A stretch of 64,000 bases of DNA from Candidatus Enterococcus moelleringii (GTDB lineage: Bacteria > Bacillota > Bacilli > Lactobacillales > Enterococcaceae), in the NCBI RefSeq assembly GCF_017377575.1, contig NZ_JAFREM010000012.1, positions 172,298 through 236,297 of the forward strand, given 5' to 3'. Under the pieces are notes generated by a model. It was not told the origin of the DNA. It did no database searches and saw only the letters and a program-made list of their open reading frames with translations. The translations under genes and the position numbers were made by a program. This document shows, piece after piece, positions 25,197 to 33,542 of the stretch. How positions within the stretch are numbered: the stretch's first letter is position 1; the number at the start of each line of letters is the position of its first letter.

Positions 25197-26042
25197 TTAT
25201 TTAAACATCTTTGGCGATAAATCCCCATACCAGTAAGATGCCGTTACTCCAGCATCCATCAAGAAATCACTGCCGGAGATAAATGAACCGCGGTCACTCA
25301 TTAACAATTCTGCTACGTTGGCTACTTCATCCGCGGTTCCTGCCCGGCCAACCGGTGAGCCGTCGATCATGCGACGATAACCTTCACCACGAGGTCCGTT
25401 CAATTCGTCGTTGGCTAGTGGTGTAATGATGATCCCAGGACTAATGGAATTGATTCGCGCGCCTCGTTTGCCCCATTTAGTTGCTTCGGACATTACCCGC
25501 AAGACGTTGCAGCGTTTTGATAATTGGTAGGCATGCAAGGTGTCTTTGACGTTTTTGGCTTGCACCATTTCAAGATTCAGTAGTTCTTCTGTTGGCGTGG
25601 TTGCCAACAGTTCGCTTTCTTCTTCAGACAAGGAGCCTAAGCGGTGGCCGGATTGAGAAGAAATGGTCACAGCAGATCCGCCTTCAGCGATGACTTGTCC
25701 AAACTCTTCTAATAAAACAGCGGTGCCGTATAAGTCCACCTTCAAAACCGCCTCGATAGGTGCTTGAGATGGTGAAACGCCCGCGCCATTGATAACTCCA
25801 GTAATTTCGCCAAAGCTTTGCGCTTCTTTAATTAAGGCTTGAATGGATTTCCGAGAAGAAATATCGACCGTCGCAGCAGTTGTTTCAAAGCCAGCGTTAT
25901 ACAAATCCTTCGCCACTCGTTCAGCATTTTCCATTGATAAATCGGCAACAACTAAGTGCTTACCAGCGCCAACTCGGCGGGAGATCGCTACACCAATTAG
26001 GCCAGCTCCGGTTAGTACAACAACATCTTTATTTTTACTCAT
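25197..26042 (-). CDS. Short-chain dehydrogenase with atypical cofactor loop
   Basis: 281 aa SDR. The cofactor loop is TGAGLIGVAISRRVG rather than the classical TGxxxGxG, INGAG replaces NNAG, and the active-site Tyr/Lys are in HAYQLSKRCN. The C-terminal SDFLMDAGVTASYWYG resembles the FLMDGG end of classical SDRs. An enzyme role with NAD(P) is likely; the substrate is unknown. Its promoter carries the same upstream box as the CMD operon promoter, so it probably belongs to the same regulon. Single gene between that promoter and a terminator. Confidence 0.88.
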   Translation of the reverse strand: MSKNKDVVVLTGAGLIGVAISRRVGAGKHLVVADLSMENAERVAKDLYNAGFETTAATVDISSRKSIQALIKEAQSFGEITGVINGAGVSPSQAPIEAVLKVDLYGTAVLLEEFGQVIAEGGSAVTISSQSGHRLGSLSEEESELLATTPTEELLNLEMVQAKNVKDTLHAYQLSKRCNVLRVMSEATKWGKRGARINSISPGIIITPLANDELNGPRGEGYRRMIDGSPVGRAGTADEVANVAELLMSDRGSFISGSDFLMDAGVTASYWYGDLSPKMFK

Positions 26043-26077
26043 TTTTGAATTCCTCCAATAGTTTCTATCTGCTACCT

Positions 26078-26133
26078 ATTCTAAACTTTTTAGCCGCTGG
26101 AACAATTTTGATTGCTAATCAGTTGGATAAGTT
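26078..26133 (-). promoter_or_regulatory. Promoter and LysR-like box of the SDR gene
   Basis: TTGTTC (26100-26105), 16 bases, TAGAAT (26078-26083) on the minus strand, with TTGCTAATC-N3-TGGATAAGTT (plus-strand reading, 26112-26133) six bases upstream of the -35. Layout and bases match the promoter at 21523-21580. Confidence 0.7.
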
Positions 26134-26165
26134 AAACTAATGCAAAAATTAGAGGAGATTCGTTC

Positions 26166-26885
26166 CTATTTTTTCACTTTATAGCGCAGCCACAAGGTGC
26201 CGTCTTCCTGCGTTTCGGCTTGCTCTAATGAAAAAGCAACGGCTTTATCACCGCTCAAGCTGCCGTTTTCAAACACCGATGGACTGTCAGAAGAGCCATC
26301 AGCCACGGGTGCCACCACTAAACTGACCTCATCACAAACACCCGCTTCAATAAATGACCAGTTCAATAATCCACCGCCGCCTAGCATGATGGACTCAAGG
26401 TTGAAGTGCCGTTGCAGCTTTTCGACAGTTTGTTTGGGATCAATGCTTTCTTTGCCGGCGATGATATATGGGATATCCAAGCTGCGTAAAAAGGCCTTAT
26501 AGTTGTCGGATACTTTTTCGGTCAAGACTTCGATCACCGTCGCCGTTGTATCCTGGTAAGTAATCGTGTTTTTCTCCCAACCTAGTTTGCCGGAAGGATC
26601 GATCGAGATATAATAAATAGGTTTGCCGGTTTCGATAATGTAGTCTCCGGCTGGAACCGCCTCGAAACTCTCTGGCAAAACAGGTTCTTTGTACATGGTA
26701 AAGTTGTCATCGGTAGTTTTACGGCCGGAAAGCCAGCCTTGATTTTTATAAAAAGGCTTTTCACCAAAGGCCACTTGGTAAAAGAAGTCCCCTGCCGCCT
26801 CCCCTTCCGGTGTATTCATGTACTTTCCGGTAATTTTCCCGTCAATTGAAATCAGCATGTGACAAAAGATAAATGGTTGTGTCAT
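26166..26885 (-). CDS. RibD C-terminal/dihydrofolate-reductase-fold reductase
   Basis: 239 aa from ATG 26885 (GAGGAAAA upstream). The N-terminus FIFCHMLISIDGKITGKYM and the later IMLGGGGLLNWSFIEAGVCDEV are hallmarks of the RibD C-terminal domain family, NADPH-dependent reductases with the DHFR fold. No deaminase domain or riboflavin operon is present, so it belongs to the stand-alone subgroup whose substrates are mostly unknown. Its promoter is of the MerR type with a 19-bp spacer, which links it to the electrophile-stress genes upstream. It is monocistronic. Confidence 0.88.
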   Translation of the reverse strand: MTQPFIFCHMLISIDGKITGKYMNTPEGEAAGDFFYQVAFGEKPFYKNQGWLSGRKTTDDNFTMYKEPVLPESFEAVPAGDYIIETGKPIYYISIDPSGKLGWEKNTITYQDTTATVIEVLTEKVSDNYKAFLRSLDIPYIIAGKESIDPKQTVEKLQRHFNLESIMLGGGGLLNWSFIEAGVCDEVSLVVAPVADGSSDSPSVFENGSLSGDKAVAFSLEQAETQEDGTLWLRYKVKK

Positions 26886-26931
26886 GATTTTTTCCTCACT
26901 TTTCTGTTTTTTAGAATTACTCACTATCAAC

Positions 26932-26962
26932 AGTCTAACTGCTGAAGTTAACTTTAGGTCAA
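26932..26962 (-). promoter_or_regulatory. MerR-type promoter of the RibD-like gene
   Basis: TTGACC (26957-26962), 19 bases, TAGACT (26932-26937) on the minus strand. The spacer contains CTAAAGTTAACTTCAG, a dyad centred on AAGTTAACTT, as expected for MerR-activated promoters. Confidence 0.8.
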
Positions 26963-26964
26963 GC

Positions 26965-27007
26965 AAAAAAACTGCCCACTTCAGATTTTCCAATCGAAAG
27001 TGTGCAG
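26965..27007 (-). terminator. Terminator after the PTS EIIBC gene
   Basis: CTGCACACTT and AAGTGGGCAG (minus-strand reading) pair with one mismatch, followed by TTTTTTT. Confidence 0.75.
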
Positions 27008-27023
27008 GTAAACGAATAAAATT

Positions 27024-28409
27024 TTATAGTTCCTGATCCTTCTTATAACCGAACGTCCAAGTTAAACCGAAGGCTACCGCAAAGGCGACTAAATTCACCA
27101 AAATGTACAACGGTAATTGTTCATTTAAGTAAAGCAGTGTTCCCGGAATTCCTGTTAAAGCCATCCCAGTTGCCCGCAGATTCAAAATCGAAGCAAGAAA
27201 TCCGCCGATCCCGCCGCCAATCATCGCCATCATAAATGGTTTCATCAAACGCAAGGTTACACCAAACACTGCAGGTTCAGTAATTCCTAGAGCAGCCGAT
27301 AAAGCCGATGGAAAGGCAATTTGTTTCATTTTAGGTGAAACGGATTTGATCGCTACTGCCAATACCGCTCCGGCTTGGGCAATATTCCCGCAAGTCCCAA
27401 TCGGATTCAAATAGTTCCAGCCGTCTTGCCCCAGCATGCTGATTTCCAAAAAGTTCAAAATGTGGTGGATACCGAAAATTCCCAACAATTGGCCGAAGCT
27501 GCCGTAGATTAGTCCGCCGATTCCTAATGGCAGGCCTAGTAAAAATTCAACTGCATGCAATACGCCGATCTCAACTTCGTGGAAAACCGGCCCGATAATG
27601 AATAATGCCAAAATAAGTCCAATTAATAAGGTTAGAAACGGAGTTAAAATCAAATCCAATGAATCCGGAATCCGTTTCCGCAAGAAAATTTCGATTTTGG
27701 AACCTAAAATCCCGGTCACAAAAGCTGGCAACACTGAGCCCTGATAGCCGACTACATTAATGAAGCCGAAGAAGACTAACGGTTCCGCTGCCTGCTGCCC
27801 AACATCATAGGCATTTGGCAGAACTGAGCTTACCAACATTAAGCCAAGTACAATCCCTAAAATCGGTGTGCCGCCAAAAATCCGAAAAGTCGACCAAGCG
27901 ACTAAGGCTGGCAAAAAGGCAAAGGCTGTATCCGTCAAAATCTGCGTGAACAACAATAATTGCTGCGGAATGTCATCAGCAGTTAAGCCAACAATTCCTA
28001 AAATGGCATCTTGAGTAAACAGACCTCTTAACCCCATGAATAAACCAGTCGCTACTAATACAGGAATAATCGGTACAAACACATCACCGAAGATTCGGAT
28101 CGCCCGCTGGAAGGTCATTTTTTGTTTGCCTTCGGTTGCTTCCGCTGACACTTTACCTGAACCATCGATTAATGGCATAAACTCATCATAAACTTTGTTT
28201 ACCAAGCCAGTTCCTAAAATCACCTGATATTGACCGGAGTTGAAGAAGCTTCCTTTGACTTTATCAAGATTCTCAACGGCCTTCATATCGATTTTGTCTT
28301 GATCGTTGGTGATAATTCTTAATCGGGTGGCACAATGAGTTGCGGATTGAACATTTTTCGTACCGCCCACCAGCTCTAATATTTTCGCAGCTATTTCTTT
28401 ATTCGTCAT
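27024..28409 (-). CDS. PTS transporter EIIBC, sucrose/glucoside family
   Basis: 461 aa. The EIIB domain occupies about residues 1-85, with the phosphorylated Cys26 in SATHCATRLR. The EIIC membrane domain follows from about residue 105 with some ten helices and the conserved GITEPAVFGV loop. There is no C-terminal EIIA domain, so phosphate must come from a separate EIIA-Glc; one is encoded at 32970-33425. The closest layout is that of ScrA-type sucrose permeases, but related EIIBCs carry trehalose or beta-glucosides. It follows a GH32 gene by 12 bases, favouring sucrose uptake as sucrose-6-phosphate. Confidence 0.9.
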   Translation of the reverse strand: MTNKEIAAKILELVGGTKNVQSATHCATRLRIITNDQDKIDMKAVENLDKVKGSFFNSGQYQVILGTGLVNKVYDEFMPLIDGSGKVSAEATEGKQKMTFQRAIRIFGDVFVPIIPVLVATGLFMGLRGLFTQDAILGIVGLTADDIPQQLLLFTQILTDTAFAFLPALVAWSTFRIFGGTPILGIVLGLMLVSSVLPNAYDVGQQAAEPLVFFGFINVVGYQGSVLPAFVTGILGSKIEIFLRKRIPDSLDLILTPFLTLLIGLILALFIIGPVFHEVEIGVLHAVEFLLGLPLGIGGLIYGSFGQLLGIFGIHHILNFLEISMLGQDGWNYLNPIGTCGNIAQAGAVLAVAIKSVSPKMKQIAFPSALSAALGITEPAVFGVTLRLMKPFMMAMIGGGIGGFLASILNLRATGMALTGIPGTLLYLNEQLPLYILVNLVAFAVAFGLTWTFGYKKDQEL

Positions 28410-28421
28410 TTTTCATTCTCC

Positions 28422-29762
28422 TTAATAATTGTAAAATACAACCGAACCTTTTTCATTCAAGTGTTTATAGGTAATATCGCTAGACGACCGGGTGCGGAAG
28501 TTGCGCATCGAAAAAACAAATTGTCCATCGTTGATAAATATTTCCAACGTAGAAGTGTCGCAAAAGATTTGAAGCTTGTGCAAGCTTTCTAACGGGATTT
28601 CTTTTACTTCTTTTTCCCCAGAAACCCAGTTGATCCGGCTAACCTGCAAGACGTTATCTTTAAATTGAAGCGAATTGGCTTCAGCATTTAGTGTCAAATC
28701 GAATGCTGAAACTTCTTCTTTAAAATCAATTACTAATTCATAAGCTGTCTGTTGATTTTTGATGACTTCTTCAGCAGCTGTATACGTTTGTTGGTCTTTT
28801 CTTAGTTGCTGATACTCTTTCAGCGGAACTTGCCGCAGCTGGCCCTGCTCCCACTTTAATTCTCGGGGCATGGTCAGGCAATGGAGATAGCCTTCTTTAA
28901 TAGTAGGACACTGCTTTTCTTGTTCCTCATCCATTCTGGACATCCAAGCGACAATGATTCGTCGGCCCTTATCATCCTGAAATGATTGTGGGGCGTAAAA
29001 GTCAAAGCCTTGATCTAGCAGCTGGATTTCGCCTGTAGGCACAAATTGCTTCTGCTGGTAATCCACTTTTCCTACCGAATAACCAGCATAACTAGACACT
29101 GGCAAATCGATTTCTTCATTAGATGAGCGTTTTTGCGGACAAACGGTTAAAATATCCACCTCATCCGTCAGGGAGAACACATCGGGACATTCACACATCT
29201 GCTCTAAGTCTGGATCGGAATAAAAGGTCCCTTGAAAGGCCCAATTGATTAAATCAGTCGAAGTAAACAAGGTAATTGCCCCGACATTCTCCGTCGTTTG
29301 AGCGCCGACGATCATCCACCACTTGCCTTGGCTTTGCCAAACCTTGGGATCACGATGATGTTCGGTAAACCCAGCCGGTGTCTCAATCCCTTGAGGCTCT
29401 TTAATGAAGGTTTTGCCATCAGCGGAAACGGCAATTTTTTGCCAGCTTTTTCTGATGCCCTTTGTTTTAGTATTTCCAGTATAAAACAAATACATTTTCT
29501 GATCATGCTCAATGGCACTTCCTGAATAGATCCCGTCTTTGTCGTCAGCGAGATCCGGCACAAGGGCTGTCCCGGGATTCTCCCAGTTGACTAAGTCAGT
29601 GGATGTGAACAGGCCCCATTCTTTATATTCATGATTGGTATTGAAGCGATTCCATTGATGAAAAAAATAATATTTCCCTTGGTATTGGATCAATCCATTA
29701 GGATCATTTAACAATCCCTGCGCCGGCTCTATATGGAAAGAATTTTTATATTTGTGTTTCAA
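28422..29762 (-). CDS. Glycoside hydrolase family 32, probable sucrose-6-phosphate hydrolase
   Basis: 446 aa. The GH32 catalytic triad is visible: nucleophile Asp20 in LLNDPNG, Asp138 in RDP and acid/base Glu191 in ECPD. A five-bladed propeller is followed by a C-terminal beta-sandwich. No signal peptide, so the enzyme is cytoplasmic and most likely cleaves the sucrose-6-phosphate delivered by the co-transcribed EIIBC, giving glucose-6-phosphate and fructose. Levanase- or inulinase-type activity is less likely without export. The start is TTG at 29762 with GAGGAG eight bases upstream; no ATG fits. Confidence 0.9.
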   Translation of the reverse strand: MKHKYKNSFHIEPAQGLLNDPNGLIQYQGKYYFFHQWNRFNTNHEYKEWGLFTSTDLVNWENPGTALVPDLADDKDGIYSGSAIEHDQKMYLFYTGNTKTKGIRKSWQKIAVSADGKTFIKEPQGIETPAGFTEHHRDPKVWQSQGKWWMIVGAQTTENVGAITLFTSTDLINWAFQGTFYSDPDLEQMCECPDVFSLTDEVDILTVCPQKRSSNEEIDLPVSSYAGYSVGKVDYQQKQFVPTGEIQLLDQGFDFYAPQSFQDDKGRRIIVAWMSRMDEEQEKQCPTIKEGYLHCLTMPRELKWEQGQLRQVPLKEYQQLRKDQQTYTAAEEVIKNQQTAYELVIDFKEEVSAFDLTLNAEANSLQFKDNVLQVSRINWVSGEKEVKEIPLESLHKLQIFCDTSTLEIFINDGQFVFSMRNFRTRSSSDITYKHLNEKGSVVFYNY

Positions 29763-29788
29763 ATTAGAGGCTCCTCTACTGTTTATTT

Positions 29789-29806
29789 TAACATTAATGC
29801 GTTTAC
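29789..29806 (-). promoter_or_regulatory. Possible cre (CcpA) site upstream of the GH32 gene
   Basis: ATGTAAACGCATTAAT on the minus strand matches most of the catabolite-responsive consensus WTGNAANCGNWNNCW but misses the last C. Position just upstream of a sugar-use operon supports it; the match is imperfect. Confidence 0.35.
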
Positions 29807-29851
29807 ATCGCCTAGGTTACTGAAAGCTTACCATCGATACCCCTATTTCGA

Positions 29852-29881
29852 ATATGGAAAAAAATAAGGAAAATATGGAAA
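29852..29881. promoter_or_regulatory. Direct repeats, candidate AraC-type operator
   Basis: ATATGGAAA occurs at 29852-29860 and again at 29873-29881, a 21-base period, two helical turns. This is the usual arrangement of half-sites for AraC-family activators and lies between the divergent GH32 and AraC genes. Confidence 0.55.
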
Positions 29882-29930
29882 TTTCTAAGATTATGAACTT
29901 TTGTAAAGCGTTCCCATGTATAATGCAAGC

Positions 29931-30779
29931 ATGGAAACTATTTTGAAGGAATACACCGACCGTTTTACCGATTTCTCGAAGAAAAGTATCTCAGACTTCA
30001 TATTGTACAACAGCGGCATTGAGTATTGTGAGCCTGGCTACAGCTATGGCCCCAAAAGACGGGATTATCACTTTATTCATTTTGTTAAGGAGGGCAAAGG
30101 TCTGCTGGAAATTGAAGATCGTACCATTGAAGTTCATGAGAATCAGTTCTTTATCGTCCCGGCCAATGTAGTTTCTACCTATACAGCCGACAAGGACGAC
30201 CCTTGGAAATACTGCTGGATTGGTTTTACCGGCATCGAATCAGGGAATTTTATCCATACCTTGATTCAGTCCAGTGAGCAGGGCTATGTGATGGATTGCG
30301 AGAATGCTTCCTTTTATGAAGACGAAGTCAATCGAATTCTGGCGCTGAATCACAACAATCGTTCCTCTTACTTTAAAATTAACGGAATTATGTACAATAT
30401 TGTCGGTACCCTGCTGGAGGAGGTTCAGGCCAAGGATGCGGCCAGCGTTCATGATGCTTCGGCGGCCTTCCAAGCGATGCGTTACATGGATTTGCATTAT
30501 CACGATGACATTCACATTTCTGATATTGCCTATTCCGTCGGGGTTCATCCTAATTACTTGTCCTTGATGTTTAAAGAAGAGATGGGAATCTCGCCAAAAA
30601 AGTATCTGACCAATTTGAAAACAAACAAAGCCAATAAACTGTTGATGGAAAGTGACGATCCTATTAGTCTAATCGCCAGTTCGGTAGGCTTTAGCGATGC
30701 CTTGTCCTTTTCTAAGTTTTTTAAGAAGGAAATTGGCTGTTCACCCTCGGAATTTAGAAAGGAGCACCGTGCCAAGTGA
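29931..30779 (+). CDS. AraC-family transcriptional regulator
   Basis: About 282 aa. An N-terminal cupin-like sensor domain (RRDYHFIHFVKEGKGLLEI with HENQFFIVPANV) precedes two C-terminal helix-turn-helices: DIHISDIAYSVGVHPNYLSL and DPISLIASSVGFSDALSFSK. This is the MsmR/RafR type that activates sugar operons in Lactobacillales. A TATAAT ends only six bases before ATG 29931, so the mRNA may be nearly leaderless; ATG 29916 lies upstream of the -10 and is unlikely. It is the first gene of an operon with alpha-galactosidase and EIIA-Glc and diverges from the GH32/EIIBC operon. Confidence 0.9.
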   Translation: METILKEYTDRFTDFSKKSISDFILYNSGIEYCEPGYSYGPKRRDYHFIHFVKEGKGLLEIEDRTIEVHENQFFIVPANVVSTYTADKDDPWKYCWIGFTGIESGNFIHTLIQSSEQGYVMDCENASFYEDEVNRILALNHNNRSSYFKINGIMYNIVGTLLEEVQAKDAASVHDASAAFQAMRYMDLHYHDDIHISDIAYSVGVHPNYLSLMFKEEMGISPKKYLTNLKTNKANKLLMESDDPISLIASSVGFSDALSFSKFFKKEIGCSPSEFRKEHRAK

Positions 30780-32968
30780 AAAATCTGATCCAATTTGATC
30801 CACAAACCAACTTGTTTCACTTAACCAATGAAAAAATCAGCTACATTATGGAAATCGTGGAGGAAACTTACCTGATCCATCGTTATTGGGGGAAAAAGCT
30901 GACCAGCTATCACTTCAGCAATCGGCCAACACTGAAGAAACGCACCTTTGCGGCAGCACCCAACAACGAAAAGCCGGAAATTTCGCCAGAATTTTTACCT
31001 TTTGAGCTGCCTTTTGCCCATCAAGGGGATTTTCGCAGTCCCGCACTGCAAATTGAACAAAAAAATTGCGAAACGATTACCCGTTTCTCCTATCAAGGCT
31101 ACGAAATTGTTGATGGTGCACCGGAACTGACTGACCTGCCCCATGCTAGAAATACGGAAGAGCAGGCTCAAACGTTAATTGTCTATTTGTTCGATGAAAT
31201 TGCTCAAATTGAAGTGGCTTTGTACTATACGATTTTCGCAGAATCATCGGTGATTGTTCGTTCGACTAGTGTTAAAAATGCTGGTTCAGAAACCGTTAAA
31301 GTGACTAAGTTGCTGAGTGCATCGCTGGATACTAGGTATGACGGGCAAGTTTCTACTACCTTTTACGGTACCCACCAAAAGGAATTTCAGTTAAATCGGC
31401 AGGAAATCCAGCATGGTATGTTTAAAATCGGCAGCTCTCGGGGGGCCAGCAGTCCGCAATATCCGCCTTACCTGGCGCTGTCAAAGGACGCCAATGAATT
31501 CCAAGGCGAGGTCCATGCCATGACCCTGATCTACAGCGGCAATCATGAAACTGCCCTGGAACTGGATCAATACAATCACCTGCGTCTGCAAATTGGCCTA
31601 AACAGTGAAACCTTCGCTTGGCAGCTTCATTCCGGTGAAACGCTGCAAAGTCCGCAAGCTGTGCTGAGCTACAGCGATCTGGGATTTAACGGCAGCTCCC
31701 AAAGCTTCCATCAATTTTTTACCGATCATTTGATTCATCCGGCTTGGAAAAACAAGGCGCGGCCGGTATTAATTAACAGTTGGGAAATGACTTATTACGA
31801 TGTCAACGAAGCCTTGATTAAGCAGTTGATTGATTCCGCCAGTGAGCTGGGCTTTGAAACGGTTGTATTGGATGACGGCTGGTATAGCAAGCGCAACAGC
31901 AGTAAAACTTCGCTGGGTGATTGGGCTGTCGATGGCGAGAAGTTTCCTAATGGGATCAAACCCTTAGTGGAATATGCCAAAGAAAAAGGCCTGGGCTTTG
32001 GGATTTGGTTTGAGCCGGAAATGATTTCCCCCAATACTAAGTTAATCCAGCAGCATCCTGATTGGGTGATGCGCAGTGCTAATTACGAACCGATTCTAGG
32101 CCGCAGTCAGTTGGTCCTAGATTTAACTAATCCCGATGTTCAACAGTTTATCATCCACACCTTATCTCAAGCGATTGAAGATTTTGGCGTGAACTATGTG
32201 AAGTGGGATATGAATCGTCACCTGACCGATCCTTTTTCGCAACGGGGAGATTTTCCGGCCTTTGAATATGGGCATCGCTATATGCTGGGGTTGTATCGGA
32301 TTATTGATGCGTTAACCAGCACCTATCCTGAAGTGTTGTTTGAAAATTGTTCCAGCGGCGGGGGCCGCTTGGATGTTGGGATGTTGTATTACTTCCCGCA
32401 GACCTGGATCAGCGACAATACCGACGGCCTGGATCGTCAGGAAATTCAATCCGGTGCCAGCAATTTGTTCCCGATTTCGTCCATGACCGGTCATGTTTCA
32501 GATGTGCCTAATCATCAAACCAATCGAACGGTGCCTTTTGAAACGCGAGCGGCATTAGCTTCTTCTACCAACATGGGGTACGAAATGGATATTATTCATC
32601 TGAATGAAGCGGAAAAGGAAATGATTCGCCAGCACCTGCAAACCTATAAAGCAGAAAGAGAATTGATCATGCAGGGCCAGTTTTATCGCCTGCTCTCCCC
32701 TTTTGAGGGGAATCTATGTGCTTGGCTATTTACAGACAAGGCGCAGGAACAAGCAATCGTTTATGTTTTCCGCAATCGCTATCAAGTGTTTGATCTGTCA
32801 TTGCTGGTAAAAATCCCTTATCTGGATGAAGACGGGATGTATCAGATAGTCGGGACCGACCAGGTGTATTCTGGTTCAGAGCTGGCTCATTGTGGCTTGG
32901 CGTTGGACAATAAAAAAGGTGATTTTGCCGTTCAAAAAATAACACTAAAGAAAATGGAGAGTGAATAG
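30776..32968 (+). CDS. Alpha-galactosidase, glycoside hydrolase family 36
   Basis: 730 aa, the usual size of Lactobacillales GH36 enzymes. An N-terminal beta-sandwich is followed by the catalytic barrel (about 330-640) and a C-terminal beta domain. The nucleophile Asp478 lies in YVKWDMNR and the acid/base Asp547 in ISDNTDGLD; WYSKRNS and CSSGGGRLD are further family motifs. It removes terminal alpha-1,6-galactose from melibiose, raffinose or stachyose in the cytoplasm (no signal peptide). The start is GTG 30776, overlapping the AraC stop by GTGA. Its operon place suggests action on a sugar brought in by the local PTS or by a transporter elsewhere. Confidence 0.95.
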   Translation: MKNLIQFDPQTNLFHLTNEKISYIMEIVEETYLIHRYWGKKLTSYHFSNRPTLKKRTFAAAPNNEKPEISPEFLPFELPFAHQGDFRSPALQIEQKNCETITRFSYQGYEIVDGAPELTDLPHARNTEEQAQTLIVYLFDEIAQIEVALYYTIFAESSVIVRSTSVKNAGSETVKVTKLLSASLDTRYDGQVSTTFYGTHQKEFQLNRQEIQHGMFKIGSSRGASSPQYPPYLALSKDANEFQGEVHAMTLIYSGNHETALELDQYNHLRLQIGLNSETFAWQLHSGETLQSPQAVLSYSDLGFNGSSQSFHQFFTDHLIHPAWKNKARPVLINSWEMTYYDVNEALIKQLIDSASELGFETVVLDDGWYSKRNSSKTSLGDWAVDGEKFPNGIKPLVEYAKEKGLGFGIWFEPEMISPNTKLIQQHPDWVMRSANYEPILGRSQLVLDLTNPDVQQFIIHTLSQAIEDFGVNYVKWDMNRHLTDPFSQRGDFPAFEYGHRYMLGLYRIIDALTSTYPEVLFENCSSGGGRLDVGMLYYFPQTWISDNTDGLDRQEIQSGASNLFPISSMTGHVSDVPNHQTNRTVPFETRAALASSTNMGYEMDIIHLNEAEKEMIRQHLQTYKAERELIMQGQFYRLLSPFEGNLCAWLFTDKAQEQAIVYVFRNRYQVFDLSLLVKIPYLDEDGMYQIVGTDQVYSGSELAHCGLALDNKKGDFAVQKITLKKMESE

Positions 32969-32969
32969 T

Positions 32970-33425
32970 ATGTTTTTTAACAAGAAAAAAGAAATGATTT
33001 TTGCCCCGGCATCTGGTACGTTACTTAAATTGGAACAGGTGAATGATCCGGTGTTTTCTTCCAAAGCAATGGGGGATGGTTTCGGCATTGAGCCGGAGGG
33101 AAATCAAGTGTTCAGTCCCATAGTGGGCAAAGTAGTCAGCGTCTTCCCTACTAAGCACGCAATTTTGTTGGAAACCAAGAAAGGTCAGTCAGTTTTAGTC
33201 CATATCGGGATCGACACGGTGGAACTCAAGGGACAAGGAATTGATGTTCAAGTTACGGAAGGCCAAAAAGTCACACAGGAGACCTTGCTGGCAGAAGTAG
33301 ACTTCCCTTTCATTCTGGAGCAAGGCAAACAAACAACGGTGATTGTTGCTCTTGAAGGAATTGATTCGATTGAGTTGACCAGTGATCAACAGGTGAAAGC
33401 CCACCAATCTTTAGGTGAGTTATAA
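32970..33425 (+). CDS. PTS glucose-type EIIA component, stand-alone
   Basis: 151 aa. The EIIA-Glc fold is complete: GDGFGIEP, then the phosphorylated His78 in VLVHIGIDTVEL, with His63 as the second active-site histidine. The protein passes phosphate from HPr to an EIIB domain; the EIIBC at 27024 lacks its own EIIA and is the obvious acceptor. ATG 32970 is chosen because GGAG lies ten bases upstream; a GTG at 32961 overlaps that site. The gene starts two bases after the alpha-galactosidase stop and ends at a strong terminator. Confidence 0.92.
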   Translation: MFFNKKKEMIFAPASGTLLKLEQVNDPVFSSKAMGDGFGIEPEGNQVFSPIVGKVVSVFPTKHAILLETKKGQSVLVHIGIDTVELKGQGIDVQVTEGQKVTQETLLAEVDFPFILEQGKQTTVIVALEGIDSIELTSDQQVKAHQSLGEL

Positions 33426-33434
33426 GATAATGTT

Positions 33435-33466
33435 TGAGTATAGGCGGCCGCCTATACTCATTTATT
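33435..33466 (+). terminator. Terminator after the EIIA-Glc gene
   Basis: TGAGTATAGGCGG and CCGCCTATACTCA form a perfect palindrome, followed by TTTATTTT on the plus strand. Confidence 0.88.
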
Positions 33467-33472
33467 TTGCCG

Positions 33473-33520
33473 AAAAATCCCATGAAACGAACGATTTTTC
33501 TCGCTCATTCATGGGATTTT
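33473..33520 (-). terminator. Terminator after the GH13 gene
   Basis: AAAAATCCCATGAA and TTCATGGGATTTTT arms with a 20-base loop; the minus strand ends in TTTTTCGG. Symmetry allows action in both directions. Confidence 0.82.
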
Positions 33521-33542
33521 TGGGGAAACGTATGTTAGATCC

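Noticed and set aside
33435..33460. GCGGCCGC (NotI site) inside a perfect palindrome, also GCGGCCGC at about 37573
   Set aside because: Could hint at cloning, but the first is a natural terminator stem and the second lies within codons of the zinc-ribbon gene; no vector sequence is near.
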